Below, piece after piece: positions 10,853-23,223 of a DNA stretch of 64,000 bases (positions are counted from its first letter, which is position 1; each line of letters starts with the position of its first letter). The notes under the pieces are model-generated. The model was not told where the DNA came from. It did no database searches and was given only the letters and a program-made list of their open reading frames with translations. The DNA is from Skeletonema tropicum (lineage: Eukaryota; Bacillariophyta; Thalassiosirophyceae; Thalassiosirales; Thalassiosiraceae), in the NCBI GenBank assembly GCA_037178625.1, contig CM074133.1, forward strand, positions 2,914,001 through 2,978,000, given 5' to 3'. The position numbers and the translations under genes were made by a program.

Positions 10853-11920
10853 ATATTCGGCAGCTAGTTTGTGCTGGTGGAGACCCCTAGGACATAAGGT
10901 ACCTATTCCTTCAGTAGGCTTATGTCTAGGGGTCTACATACGTACGATGGAATAAGTATCTTATGTCTAGGGGTTACGAGAAAGTCCTGAAAGGAGTTTT
11001 AAAATTGAGAGTTCCGATTCTACCAGACCTTGACCAGACTTTACAAACATGAAATCATCTACTAACCTTGTAGAACTCGTGATACGAGCAAAAAAAGGCA
11101 GCACTCCCCCCCCTGCATTGATAGAATTACCCCCGCGTTGGGGTCGAACCGTAAATAGTAGCGATGCTGCTTTCAAGTCCACTGACGATAAACGCAACCC
11201 CCCTTCTAAGTTAACGCAGAGTAAATCCGTCAAAGTAATTCCTGCCAGAACCTTCATTCAGCAATCGTAGGCAACTAATCTATGTGGAGTTCGACGACGA
11301 GATCGGAATAATCGAGAAGTATGCATTCGTCTACTGCAGCTCACTAAGAAGTGTCAAATTTCTGGGCGTCAAGATCATTCAAGCGTGTGCATTCACTTGT
11401 TGTACAGCACTAAAGCATGTAGACTTCGGTGACAAGCTGGAAAGAATTGAAAAGAGTGCATTCTTACGTGACTCTCATTCCATATACTGCCTGCCACATT
11501 TGTAATGCGCTACATTCTCACGGGAATAATTATTATTCTGCTGTGTCTATTTATTAATTGAATAATTGAAGGAGACATTCCACACTTGATGTGGATAGAG
11601 TTATTTACATCACATCATGTGAGGCCATCACGGTACTTTTTCTAAATGAATCATGCCTCTTGATGTATTATTATTCTACACGCAGACGTACATTATCTTC
11701 TTCGACAAAAATATTATCATCGACGGTCCATGGGATAAGTTCTCTGGCGGCGAACCTTACATCGACAACAGCATACTACAGTAATGACTACTACTAGACT
11801 GCTACTACGGATCTTTTGACTTTTTGACATGGTCGAGCGAGATCTTTCTTTTTCTCTTCTCTTTTTCCCCTCTTCTCCTCCTTTTCCTTAAAACTCATCC
11901 ACCAGCACCACCTCGATGCC
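10853..11920 (+). repeat. Array unit 3 (1068 bp)
   Basis: Matches unit 1 at the tract and at the C variant. Confidence 0.9.
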
Positions 11921-12989
11921 ATATTCGGCAGCTAGTTTGTGCTGGTGGAGACCCCTAGGACATAAGGTACCTATTCCTTCAGTAGGCTTATGTCTAGGGG
12001 TCTACATACGTACGATGGAATAAGTATCTTATGTCTAGGGGTTACGAGAAAGTCCTGAAAGGAGTTTTAAAATTGAGAGTTCCGATTCTACCAGACCTTG
12101 ACCAGACTTTACAAACATGAAATCATCTACTAACCTTGTAGAACTCGTGATACGAGCAAAAAAAGGCAGCACTCCCCCCCCTGCATTGATAGAATTACCC
12201 CCGCGTTGGGGTCGAACCGTAAATAGTAGCGATGCTGCTTTCAAGTCCACTGACGATAAACGCAACCCCCCTTCTAAGTTAACGCAGAGTAAATCCGTCA
12301 AAGTAATTCCTGCCAGAACCTTCATTCAGCAATCGTAGGCAACTAATCTATGTGGAGTTCGACGACGAGATCGGAATAATCGAGAAGTATGCATTCGTCT
12401 ACTGCAGCTCACTAAGAAGTGTCAAATTTCTGGGCGTCAAGATCATTCAAGCGTGTGCATTCACTTGTTGTACAGCACTAAAGCATGTAGACTTCGGTGA
12501 CAAGCTGGAAAGAATTGAAAAGAGTGCATTCTTACGTGACTCTCATTCCATATACTGCCTGCCACATTTGTAATGCGCTACATTCTCATGGGAATAATTA
12601 TTATTCTGCTGTGTCTATTTATTAATTGAATAATTGAAGGAGACATTCCACACTTGATGTGGATAGAGTTATTTACATCACATCATGTGAGGCCATCACG
12701 GTACTTTTTCTAAATGAATCATGCCTCTTGATGTATTATTATTCTACACGCAGACGTACATTATCTTCTTCGACAAAAATATTATCATCGACGGTCCATG
12801 GGATAAGTTCTCTGGCGGCGAACCTTACATCGACAACAGCATACTACAGTAATGACTACTACTAGACTGCTACTACGGATCTTTTGACTTTTTGACATGG
12901 TCGAGCGAGATCTTTCTTTTTCTCTTCTCTTTTTCCCCTCTTCTCCCTCCTTTTCCTTAAAACTCATCCACCAGCACCACCTCGATGCC
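11921..12989 (+). repeat. Array unit 4 (1069 bp)
   Basis: Carries the T variant shared only with unit 2; its tract has CTCTTTTT but CTCCCTCC with one extra C. Confidence 0.9.
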
Positions 12990-14058
12990 ATATTCGGCAG
13001 CTAGTTTGTGCTGGTGGAGACCCCTAGGACATAAGGTACCTATTCCTTCAGTAGGCTTATGTCTAGGGGTCTACATACGTACGATGGAATAAGTATCTTA
13101 TGTCTAGGGGTTACGAGAAAGTCCTGAAAGGAGTTTTAAAATTGAGAGTTCCGATTCTACCAGACCTTGACCAGACTTTACAAACATGAAATCATCTACT
13201 AACCTTGTAGAACTCGTGATACGAGCAAAAAAAGGCAGCACTCCCCCCCCTGCATTGATAGAATTACCCCCGCGTTGGGGTCGAACCGTAAATAGTAGCG
13301 ATGCTGCTTTCAAGTCCACTGACGATAAACGCAACCCCCCTTCTAAGTTAACGCAGAGTAAATCCGTCAAAGTAATTCCTGCCAGAACCTTCATTCAGCA
13401 ATCGTAGGCAACTAATCTATGTGGAGTTCGACGACGAGATCGGAATAATCGAGAAGTATGCATTCGTCTACTGCAGCTCACTAAGAAGTGTCAAATTTCT
13501 GGGCGTCAAGATCATTCAAGCGTGTGCATTCACTTGTTGTACAGCACTAAAGCATGTAGACTTCGGTGACAAGCTGGAAAGAATTGAAAAGAGTGCATTC
13601 TTACGTGACTCTCATTCCATATACTGCCTGCCACATTTGTAATGCGCTACATTCTCACGGGAATAATTATTATTCTGCTGTGTCTATTTATTAATTGAAT
13701 AATTGAAGGAGACATTCCACACTTGATGTGGATAGAGTTATTTACATCACATCATGTGAGGCCATCACGGTACTTTTTCTAAATGAATCATGCCTCTTGA
13801 TGTATTATTATTCTACACGCAGACGTACATTATCTTCTTCGACAAAAATATTATCATCGACGGTCCATGGGATAAGTTCTCTGGCGGCGAACCTTACATC
13901 GACAACAGCATACTACAGTAATGACTACTACTAGACTGCTACTACGGATCTTTTGACTTTTTGACATGGTCGAGCGAGATCTTTCTTTTTCTCTTCTTTT
14001 TTTCCCCTCTTCTCCCTCCTTTTCCTTAAAACTCATCCACCAGCACCACCTCGATGCC
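12990..14058 (+). repeat. Array unit 5 (1069 bp)
   Basis: First unit with the CTTTTTTT plus CTCCCTCC tract that dominates the right half. Confidence 0.9.
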
Positions 14059-15128
14059 ATATTCGGCAGCTAGTTTGTGCTGGTGGAGACCCCTAGGACA
14101 TAAGGTACCTATTCCTTCAGTAGGCTTATGTCTAGGGGTCTACATACGTACGATGGAATAAGTATCTTATGTCTAGGGGTTACGAGAAAGTCCTGAAAGG
14201 AGTTTTAAAATTGAGAGTTCCGATTCTACCAGACCTTGACCAGACTTTACAAACATGAAATCATCTACTAACCTTGTAGAACTCGTGATACGAGCAAAAA
14301 AAGGCAGCACTCCCCCCCCTGCATTGATAGAATTACCCCCGCGTTGGGGTCGAACCGTAAATAGTAGCGATGCTGCTTTCAAGTCCACTGACGATAAACG
14401 CAACCCCCCTTCTAAGTTAACGCAGAGTAAATCCGTCAAAGTAATTCCTGCCAGAACCTTCATTCAGCAATCGTAGGCAACTAATCTATGTGGAGTTCGA
14501 CGACGAGATCGGAATAATCGAGAAGTATGCATTCGTCTACTGCAGCTCACTAAGAAGTGTCAAATTTCTGGGCGTCAAGATCATTCAAGCGTGTGCATTC
14601 ACTTGTTGTACAGCACTAAAGCATGTAGACTTCGGTGACAAGCTGGAAAGAATTGAAAAGAGTGCATTCTTACGTGACTCTCATTCCATATACTGCCTGC
14701 CACATTTGTAATGCGCTACATTCTCACGGGAATAATTATTATTCTGCTGTGTCTATTTATTAATTGAATAATTGAAGGAGACATTCCACACTTGATGTGG
14801 ATAGAGTTATTTACATCACATCATGTGAGGCCATCACGGTACTTTTTCTAAATGAATCATGCCTCTTGATGTATTATTATTCTACACGCAGACGTACATT
14901 ATCTTCTTCGACAAAAATATTATCATCGACGGTCCATGGGATAAGTTCTCTGGCGGCGAACCTTACATCGACAACAGCATACTACAGTAATGACTACTAC
15001 TAGACTGCTACTACGGATCTTTTGACTTTTTGACATGGTCGAGCGAGATCTTTCTTTTTCTCTTCTCTTTTTCCCCTCTTCTCCTCCTTTTTTCCTTAAA
15101 ACTCATCCACCAGCACCACCTCGATGCC
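14059..15128 (+). repeat. Array unit 6 (1070 bp)
   Basis: Unique combination: CTCTTTTT with CTCCTCCTTTTTTCC. Confidence 0.9.
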
Positions 15129-16197
15129 ATATTCGGCAGCTAGTTTGTGCTGGTGGAGACCCCTAGGACATAAGGTACCTATTCCTTCAGTAGGCTTATG
15201 TCTAGGGGTCTACATACGTACGATGGAATAAGTATCTTATGTCTAGGGGTTACGAGAAAGTCCTGAAAGGAGTTTTAAAATTGAGAGTTCCGATTCTACC
15301 AGACCTTGACCAGACTTTACAAACATGAAATCATCTACTAACCTTGTAGAACTCGTGATACGAGCAAAAAAAGGCAGCACTCCCCCCCCTGCATTGATAG
15401 AATTACCCCCGCGTTGGGGTCGAACCGTAAATAGTAGCGATGCTGCTTTCAAGTCCACTGACGATAAACGCAACCCCCCTTCTAAGTTAACGCAGAGTAA
15501 ATCCGTCAAAGTAATTCCTGCCAGAACCTTCATTCAGCAATCGTAGGCAACTAATCTATGTGGAGTTCGACGACGAGATCGGAATAATCGAGAAGTATGC
15601 ATTCGTCTACTGCAGCTCACTAAGAAGTGTCAAATTTCTGGGCGTCAAGATCATTCAAGCGTGTGCATTCACTTGTTGTACAGCACTAAAGCATGTAGAC
15701 TTCGGTGACAAGCTGGAAAGAATTGAAAAGAGTGCATTCTTACGTGACTCTCATTCCATATACTGCCTGCCACATTTGTAATGCGCTACATTCTCACGGG
15801 AATAATTATTATTCTGCTGTGTCTATTTATTAATTGAATAATTGAAGGAGACATTCCACACTTGATGTGGATAGAGTTATTTACATCACATCATGTGAGG
15901 CCATCACGGTACTTTTTCTAAATGAATCATGCCTCTTGATGTATTATTATTCTACACGCAGACGTACATTATCTTCTTCGACAAAAATATTATCATCGAC
16001 GGTCCATGGGATAAGTTCTCTGGCGGCGAACCTTACATCGACAACAGCATACTACAGTAATGACTACTACTAGACTGCTACTACGGATCTTTTGACTTTT
16101 TGACATGGTCGAGCGAGATCTTTCTTTTTCTCTTCTTTTTTTCCCCTCTTCTCCCTCCTTTTCCTTAAAACTCATCCACCAGCACCACCTCGATGCC
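15129..16197 (+). repeat. Array unit 7 (1069 bp)
   Basis: Same tract type as unit 5. Confidence 0.9.
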
Positions 16198-17266
16198 ATA
16201 TTCGGCAGCTAGTTTGTGCTGGTGGAGACCCCTAGGACATAAGGTACCTATTCCTTCAGTAGGCTTATGTCTAGGGGTCTACATACGTACGATGGAATAA
16301 GTATCTTATGTCTAGGGGTTACGAGAAAGTCCTGAAAGGAGTTTTAAAATTGAGAGTTCCGATTCTACCAGACCTTGACCAGACTTTACAAACATGAAAT
16401 CATCTACTAACCTTGTAGAACTCGTGATACGAGCAAAAAAAGGCAGCACTCCCCCCCCTGCATTGATAGAATTACCCCCGCGTTGGGGTCGAACCGTAAA
16501 TAGTAGCGATGCTGCTTTCAAGTCCACTGACGATAAACGCAACCCCCCTTCTAAGTTAACGCAGAGTAAATCCGTCAAAGTAATTCCTGCCAGAACCTTC
16601 ATTCAGCAATCGTAGGCAACTAATCTATGTGGAGTTCGACGACGAGATCGGAATAATCGAGAAGTATGCATTCGTCTACTGCAGCTCACTAAGAAGTGTC
16701 AAATTTCTGGGCGTCAAGATCATTCAAGCGTGTGCATTCACTTGTTGTACAGCACTAAAGCATGTAGACTTCGGTGACAAGCTGGAAAGAATTGAAAAGA
16801 GTGCATTCTTACGTGACTCTCATTCCATATACTGCCTGCCACATTTGTAATGCGCTACATTCTCACGGGAATAATTATTATTCTGCTGTGTCTATTTATT
16901 AATTGAATAATTGAAGGAGACATTCCACACTTGATGTGGATAGAGTTATTTACATCACATCATGTGAGGCCATCACGGTACTTTTTCTAAATGAATCATG
17001 CCTCTTGATGTATTATTATTCTACACGCAGACGTACATTATCTTCTTCGACAAAAATATTATCATCGACGGTCCATGGGATAAGTTCTCTGGCGGCGAAC
17101 CTTACATCGACAACAGCATACTACAGTAATGACTACTACTAGACTGCTACTACGGATCTTTTGACTTTTTGACATGGTCGAGCGAGATCTTTCTTTTTCT
17201 CTTCTTTTTTTCCCCTCTTCTCCCTCCTTTTCCTTAAAACTCATCCACCAGCACCACCTCGATGCC
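16198..17266 (+). repeat. Array unit 8 (1069 bp)
   Basis: Same tract type as unit 5. Confidence 0.9.
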
Positions 17267-18335
17267 ATATTCGGCAGCTAGTTTGTGCTGGTGGAGACCC
17301 CTAGGACATAAGGTACCTATTCCTTCAGTAGGCTTATGTCTAGGGGTCTACATACGTACGATGGAATAAGTATCTTATGTCTAGGGGTTACGAGAAAGTC
17401 CTGAAAGGAGTTTTAAAATTGAGAGTTCCGATTCTACCAGACCTTGACCAGACTTTACAAACATGAAATCATCTACTAACCTTGTAGAACTCGTGATACG
17501 AGCAAAAAAAGGCAGCACTCCCCCCCCTGCATTGATAGAATTACCCCCGCGTTGGGGTCGAACCGTAAATAGTAGCGATGCTGCTTTCAAGTCCACTGAC
17601 GATAAACGCAACCCCCCTTCTAAGTTAACGCAGAGTAAATCCGTCAAAGTAATTCCTGCCAGAACCTTCATTCAGCAATCGTAGGCAACTAATCTATGTG
17701 GAGTTCGACGACGAGATCGGAATAATCGAGAAGTATGCATTCGTCTACTGCAGCTCACTAAGAAGTGTCAAATTTCTGGGCGTCAAGATCATTCAAGCGT
17801 GTGCATTCACTTGTTGTACAGCACTAAAGCATGTAGACTTCGGTGACAAGCTGGAAAGAATTGAAAAGAGTGCATTCTTACGTGACTCTCATTCCATATA
17901 CTGCCTGCCACATTTGTAATGCGCTACATTCTCACGGGAATAATTATTATTCTGCTGTGTCTATTTATTAATTGAATAATTGAAGGAGACATTCCACACT
18001 TGATGTGGATAGAGTTATTTACATCACATCATGTGAGGCCATCACGGTACTTTTTCTAAATGAATCATGCCTCTTGATGTATTATTATTCTACACGCAGA
18101 CGTACATTATCTTCTTCGACAAAAATATTATCATCGACGGTCCATGGGATAAGTTCTCTGGCGGCGAACCTTACATCGACAACAGCATACTACAGTAATG
18201 ACTACTACTAGACTGCTACTACGGATCTTTTGACTTTTTGACATGGTCGAGCGAGATCTTTCTTTTTCTCTTCTTTTTTTCCCCTCTTCTCCCTCCTTTT
18301 CCTTAAAACTCATCCACCAGCACCACCTCGATGCC
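17267..18335 (+). repeat. Array unit 9 (1069 bp)
   Basis: Same tract type as unit 5. Confidence 0.9.
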
Positions 18336-19404
18336 ATATTCGGCAGCTAGTTTGTGCTGGTGGAGACCCCTAGGACATAAGGTACCTATTCCTTCAGTAG
18401 GCTTATGTCTAGGGGTCTACATACGTACGATGGAATAAGTATCTTATGTCTAGGGGTTACGAGAAAGTCCTGAAAGGAGTTTTAAAATTGAGAGTTCCGA
18501 TTCTACCAGACCTTGACCAGACTTTACAAACATGAAATCATCTACTAACCTTGTAGAACTCGTGATACGAGCAAAAAAAGGCAGCACTCCCCCCCCTGCA
18601 TTGATAGAATTACCCCCGCGTTGGGGTCGAACCGTAAATAGTAGCGATGCTGCTTTCAAGTCCACTGACGATAAACGCAACCCCCCTTCTAAGTTAACGC
18701 AGAGTAAATCCGTCAAAGTAATTCCTGCCAGAACCTTCATTCAGCAATCGTAGGCAACTAATCTATGTGGAGTTCGACGACGAGATCGGAATAATCGAGA
18801 AGTATGCATTCGTCTACTGCAGCTCACTAAGAAGTGTCAAATTTCTGGGCGTCAAGATCATTCAAGCGTGTGCATTCACTTGTTGTACAGCACTAAAGCA
18901 TGTAGACTTCGGTGACAAGCTGGAAAGAATTGAAAAGAGTGCATTCTTACGTGACTCTCATTCCATATACTGCCTGCCACATTTGTAATGCGCTACATTC
19001 TCACGGGAATAATTATTATTCTGCTGTGTCTATTTATTAATTGAATAATTGAAGGAGACATTCCACACTTGATGTGGATAGAGTTATTTACATCACATCA
19101 TGTGAGGCCATCACGGTACTTTTTCTAAATGAATCATGCCTCTTGATGTATTATTATTCTACACGCAGACGTACATTATCTTCTTCGACAAAAATATTAT
19201 CATCGACGGTCCATGGGATAAGTTCTCTGGCGGCGAACCTTACATCGACAACAGCATACTACAGTAATGACTACTACTAGACTGCTACTACGGATCTTTT
19301 GACTTTTTGACATGGTCGAGCGAGATCTTTCTTTTTCTCTTCTTTTTTTCCCCTCTTCTCCCTCCTTTTCCTTAAAACTCATCCACCAGCACCACCTCGA
19401 TGCC
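18336..19404 (+). repeat. Array unit 10 (1069 bp)
   Basis: Same tract type as unit 5. Confidence 0.9.
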
Positions 19405-20474
19405 ATATTCGGCAGCTAGTTTGTGCTGGTGGAGACCCCTAGGACATAAGGTACCTATTCCTTCAGTAGGCTTATGTCTAGGGGTCTACATACGTACGAT
19501 GGAATAAGTATCTTATGTCTAGGGGTTACGAGAAAGTCCTGAAAGGAGTTTTAAAATTGAGAGTTCCGATTCTACCAGACCTTGACCAGACTTTACAAAC
19601 ATGAAATCATCTACTAACCTTGTAGAACTCGTGATACGAGCAAAAAAAGGCAGCACTCCCCCCCCTGCATTGATAGAATTACCCCCGCGTTGGGGTCGAA
19701 CCGTAAATAGTAGCGATGCTGCTTTCAAGTCCACTGACGATAAACGCAACCCCCCTTCTAAGTTAACGCAGAGTAAATCCGTCAAAGTAATTCCTGCCAG
19801 AACCTTCATTCAGCAATCGTAGGCAACTAATCTATGTGGAGTTCGACGACGAGATCGGAATAATCGAGAAGTATGCATTCGTCTACTGCAGCTCACTAAG
19901 AAGTGTCAAATTTCTGGGCGTCAAGATCATTCAAGCGTGTGCATTCACTTGTTGTACAGCACTAAAGCATGTAGACTTCGGTGACAAGCTGGAAAGAATT
20001 GAAAAGAGTGCATTCTTACGTGACTCTCATTCCATATACTGCCTGCCACATTTGTAATGCGCTACATTCTCACGGGAATAATTATTATTCTGCTGTGTCT
20101 ATTTATTAATTGAATAATTGAAGGAGACATTCCACACTTGATGTGGATAGAGTTATTTACATCACATCATGTGAGGCCATCACGGTACTTTTTCTAAATG
20201 AATCATGCCTCTTGATGTATTATTATTCTACACGCAGACGTACATTATCTTCTTCGACAAAAATATTATCATCGACGGTCCATGGGATAAGTTCTCTGGC
20301 GGCGAACCTTACATCGACAACAGCATACTACAGTAATGACTACTACTAGACTGCTACTACGGATCTTTTGACTTTTTGACATGGTCGAGCGAGATCTTTC
20401 TTTTTCTCTTCTTTTTTTCCCCTCTTCTCCTCCTTTTTTCCTTAAAACTCATCCACCAGCACCACCTCGATGCC
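19405..20474 (+). repeat. Array unit 11 (1070 bp)
   Basis: Hybrid tract: left half as unit 5 (CTTTTTTT), right half as unit 6 (CTCCTCCTTTTTTCC). Confidence 0.9.
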
Positions 20475-21544
20475 ATATTCGGCAGCTAGTTTGTGCTGGT
20501 GGAGACCCCTAGGACATAAGGTACCTATTCCTTCAGTAGGCTTATGTCTAGGGGTCTACATACGTACGATGGAATAAGTATCTTATGTCTAGGGGTTACG
20601 AGAAAGTCCTGAAAGGAGTTTTAAAATTGAGAGTTCCGATTCTACCAGACCTTGACCAGACTTTACAAACATGAAATCATCTACTAACCTTGTAGAACTC
20701 GTGATACGAGCAAAAAAAGGCAGCACTCCCCCCCCTGCATTGATAGAATTACCCCCGCGTTGGGGTCGAACCGTAAATAGTAGCGATGCTGCTTTCAAGT
20801 CCACTGACGATAAACGCAACCCCCCTTCTAAGTTAACGCAGAGTAAATCCGTCAAAGTAATTCCTGCCAGAACCTTCATTCAGCAATCGTAGGCAACTAA
20901 TCTATGTGGAGTTCGACGACGAGATCGGAATAATCGAGAAGTATGCATTCGTCTACTGCAGCTCACTAAGAAGTGTCAAATTTCTGGGCGTCAAGATCAT
21001 TCAAGCGTGTGCATTCACTTGTTGTACAGCACTAAAGCATGTAGACTTCGGTGACAAGCTGGAAAGAATTGAAAAGAGTGCATTCTTACGTGACTCTCAT
21101 TCCATATACTGCCTGCCACATTTGTAATGCGCTACATTCTCACGGGAATAATTATTATTCTGCTGTGTCTATTTATTAATTGAATAATTGAAGGAGACAT
21201 TCCACACTTGATGTGGATAGAGTTATTTACATCACATCATGTGAGGCCATCACGGTACTTTTTCTAAATGAATCATGCCTCTTGATGTATTATTATTCTA
21301 CACGCAGACGTACATTATCTTCTTCGACAAAAATATTATCATCGACGGTCCATGGGATAAGTTCTCTGGCGGCGAACCTTACATCGACAACAGCATACTA
21401 CAGTAATGACTACTACTAGACTGCTACTACGGATCTTTTGACTTTTTGACATGGTCGAGCGAGATCTTTCTTTTTCTCTTCTTTTTTTCCCCTCTTCTCC
21501 TCCTTTTTTCCTTAAAACTCATCCACCAGCACCACCTCGATGCC
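20475..21544 (+). repeat. Array unit 12 (1070 bp)
   Basis: Same hybrid tract as unit 11; ends in GATGCC at the right terminus of the array. Confidence 0.9.
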
Positions 21545-21552
21545 AGATATTC
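21545..21552. repeat. Right 8-bp target-site duplication of the tandem array
   Basis: AGATATTC, partner of 8715-8722. Confidence 0.8.
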
Positions 21553-21579
21553 AATCACGACTCCACCATCATGTCTTCA

Positions 21580-21891
21580 CTACCCGGATCTCCCACGCTC
21601 ATTAGTTGATTGAGGACAGCTTTCATTTTGGAACTTTCTTATTATCGTTATTGGCAATGGGCACATCAAGAAGGATATGAGATGAGTGCGAATTCGCTGA
21701 CTGTATCCGACAGCTTCATCACGTGATGATTTGAACTTAAATATCTCGCGAAGCATTGCGTCGTTATGAATCTGGTCCATGCCCATTCCTCCTAAGCACT
21801 CCCTGTTCCGATGAAGCACACCAGGAGCGACCTCTGATAGGACGGGTATTGATGCTTGTCTGACTCGGAAGGTTTTAATAAATAAATACAA
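21580..21891 (-). CDS. Hypothetical protein fragment
   Basis: A 103-residue frame with FRVRQASIPVLSEVAPGVLHRNRECLGGMGMDQIHNDAMLREIFKFK, which reads like real protein but matches no family I recognise. The sequence just upstream on the minus strand would encode LINFVFIY before a frame break, and the same stretch occurs at 36294-36269. It may be a fragment of a gene disrupted by the surrounding repeats. Confidence 0.3.
   Translation of the reverse strand: MYLFIKTFRVRQASIPVLSEVAPGVLHRNRECLGGMGMDQIHNDAMLREIFKFKSSRDEAVGYSQRIRTHLISFLMCPLPITIIRKFQNESCPQSTNERGRSG
21861..21878. repeat. 18-bp direct repeat, left copy
   Basis: TGACTCGGAAGGTTTTAA recurs exactly at 22259-22276, bracketing about 380 bp. 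Confidence 0.7.
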
Positions 21892-22258
21892 AGTTAATCA
21901 GATTAGATATCTATGATACTAAAAGGGACCTGCTTCGGTACAACTGTACGGTCTTTTCTATTGCCGAATGGCTTTCCAGACAGCAAGACGGGAAACTTCC
22001 CGTCTTAAACGCCGAAGCGTCTGTAACCAGGTGAGAGTGCTCCTGCGACACATAGTTGGGACTCAATTCTTTCAGTCAGGGTGGTGCTGTTTCCGTTTCT
22101 TCCTCTTCGGCGGTGCATGGCGTTGAGTGGTAGTAACAATGTGGCCTCCCCCAAAACTACGGACTCTGCTTTGCGTTTCTTATTCAATAGTGAATGTGTC
22201 TGTTGCAGTGGCGTGGGGTCTGTGACCAAGATTTTCCCCCGAGTTTTGGGACCTCCCG

Positions 22259-22276
22259 TGACTCGGAAGGTTTTAA
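22259..22276. repeat. 18-bp direct repeat, right copy
   Basis: Partner of 21861-21878; the bracketed DNA could be an insertion with a long target duplication or one half of a local duplication. Confidence 0.7.
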
Positions 22277-22548
22277 CTATTAAGTTGTGGAGGATCGGTG
22301 ATATGCAACAGCGGTAGCCATATCCTCCCTCAAGTGAAGCACATGAGATGGAGTGTCAGCAGCGGTAGTGGTCATAGAGATAGTAGCCGACTCAAAAGGC
22401 TCAGTTGGCAATTGTGTTGGCGGTTGTTTCACGTCATCATGCGGCAATTGCTCTTTCTATTTGTCAAGTAGCCCATGTCTCTCAAACACAGCCATCAAAT
22501 CCTCTTGGAGTTCTTGCTATGACATAACTTTTTGGTCTTTCAATCCTT

Positions 22549-22839
22549 TTACTTCTTCGCCACGAGGGGGTATTGCCGCAGTGTTCCCTTTTTCATCGGC
22601 GGTGAATTCATTGTGGCTTTCCATTTCAAAGAGTTACTAAAATCAGCAGAACGTGTTGTGCTGACTGGTGGAGCATCTGCCGGCCTACTTTCTTTTGCAC
22701 CCTCGTAAATTTGTCCGTAGGAGACAGTGCAATAACTATGAAACTCTCTATCCACCATTATATTGTGCCTTTTCTGCATCTCCTTCAGCTTGTCTTGGTG
22801 AACTTCGGCCTTGTTGTGCATCGGTCTTGATTGGTTCAC
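22549..22839 (-). CDS. Hypothetical protein
   Basis: A 96-residue, charged frame (QDKLKEMQKRHNIMVDREFHSYC...) without a recognised domain. A further minus-strand frame at 22005-22229 is similar in character. Both lie in repeat-rich DNA and may be remnants of one disrupted gene. Confidence 0.2.
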   Translation of the reverse strand: MNQSRPMHNKAEVHQDKLKEMQKRHNIMVDREFHSYCTVSYGQIYEGAKESRPADAPPVSTTRSADFSNSLKWKATMNSPPMKKGTLRQYPLVAKK

Positions 22840-23223
22840 CGTGACGATTGGTGTGTAAGCGTAGTCCTAGGGCTTCGTTCGGTAAGTTGGGACAGCCCCT
22901 TCCAGTCATTTGTCTGAAGAATTAAAATGTATATGGTAACGTGTTGGGATGCTCCAAATAGGGAGTCGAAGAAGGTATCTTGCCAAAGGTGGGTGAGATC
23001 ATATCACCATCGGCATTATTAATGCACGTGGGAGGCAAAAAGGTGACTATTGCTTTCGCAGCGCGTGTGGTCCTCATCTGTTCCTCCTTTTGCAGAACTT
23101 AACTACTACAGATAGTTGCGGTGGAGTTTGCACCAAAAGGAGAAGCATAACCAATGTATTGTTGTTGTTATTTAACGTCGCCGCTGGTATGCCTCGGTAA
23201 GTATGTTTCATCGATGAAATTGG

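Larger units (their letters stand above)
8723..21544 (+). mobile_element. Twelve-unit tandem array of a 1.07-kb TIR element
   Basis: Twelve head-to-tail units start at 8717, 9785, 10853, 11921, 12990, 14059, 15129, 16198, 17267, 18336, 19405 and 20475. The outermost ends form an imperfect 23-bp terminal inverted repeat with 19 matches: GGCA at the tips and the uninterrupted core GTGCTGGTGGA / TCCACCAGCAC. The array is flanked by the 8-bp duplication AGATATTC, a length typical of hAT-like insertions. Inside, units are joined by ATATTC, which is the target sequence minus two bases. Each unit carries a snapback block with ACCCCTAGGACATAAG and two copies of CTTATGTCTAGGGGT, a decayed LRR gene piece, an AT-rich stretch and a pyrimidine tract. 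No transposase is encoded. Units differ mostly in the pyrimidine tract, so amplification or homogenisation is recent. Confidence 0.9.

Noticed and set aside
12785..12991. Minus frame of 68 residues repeated in several array units
   Set aside because: It appears only in units where the pyrimidine tract has one particular length and mostly translates that tract; not a conserved gene.
8717..21544. Centromeric or telomeric satellite
   Set aside because: The terminal inverted repeats and target duplication explain the array better, and no telomere-type motif is present.
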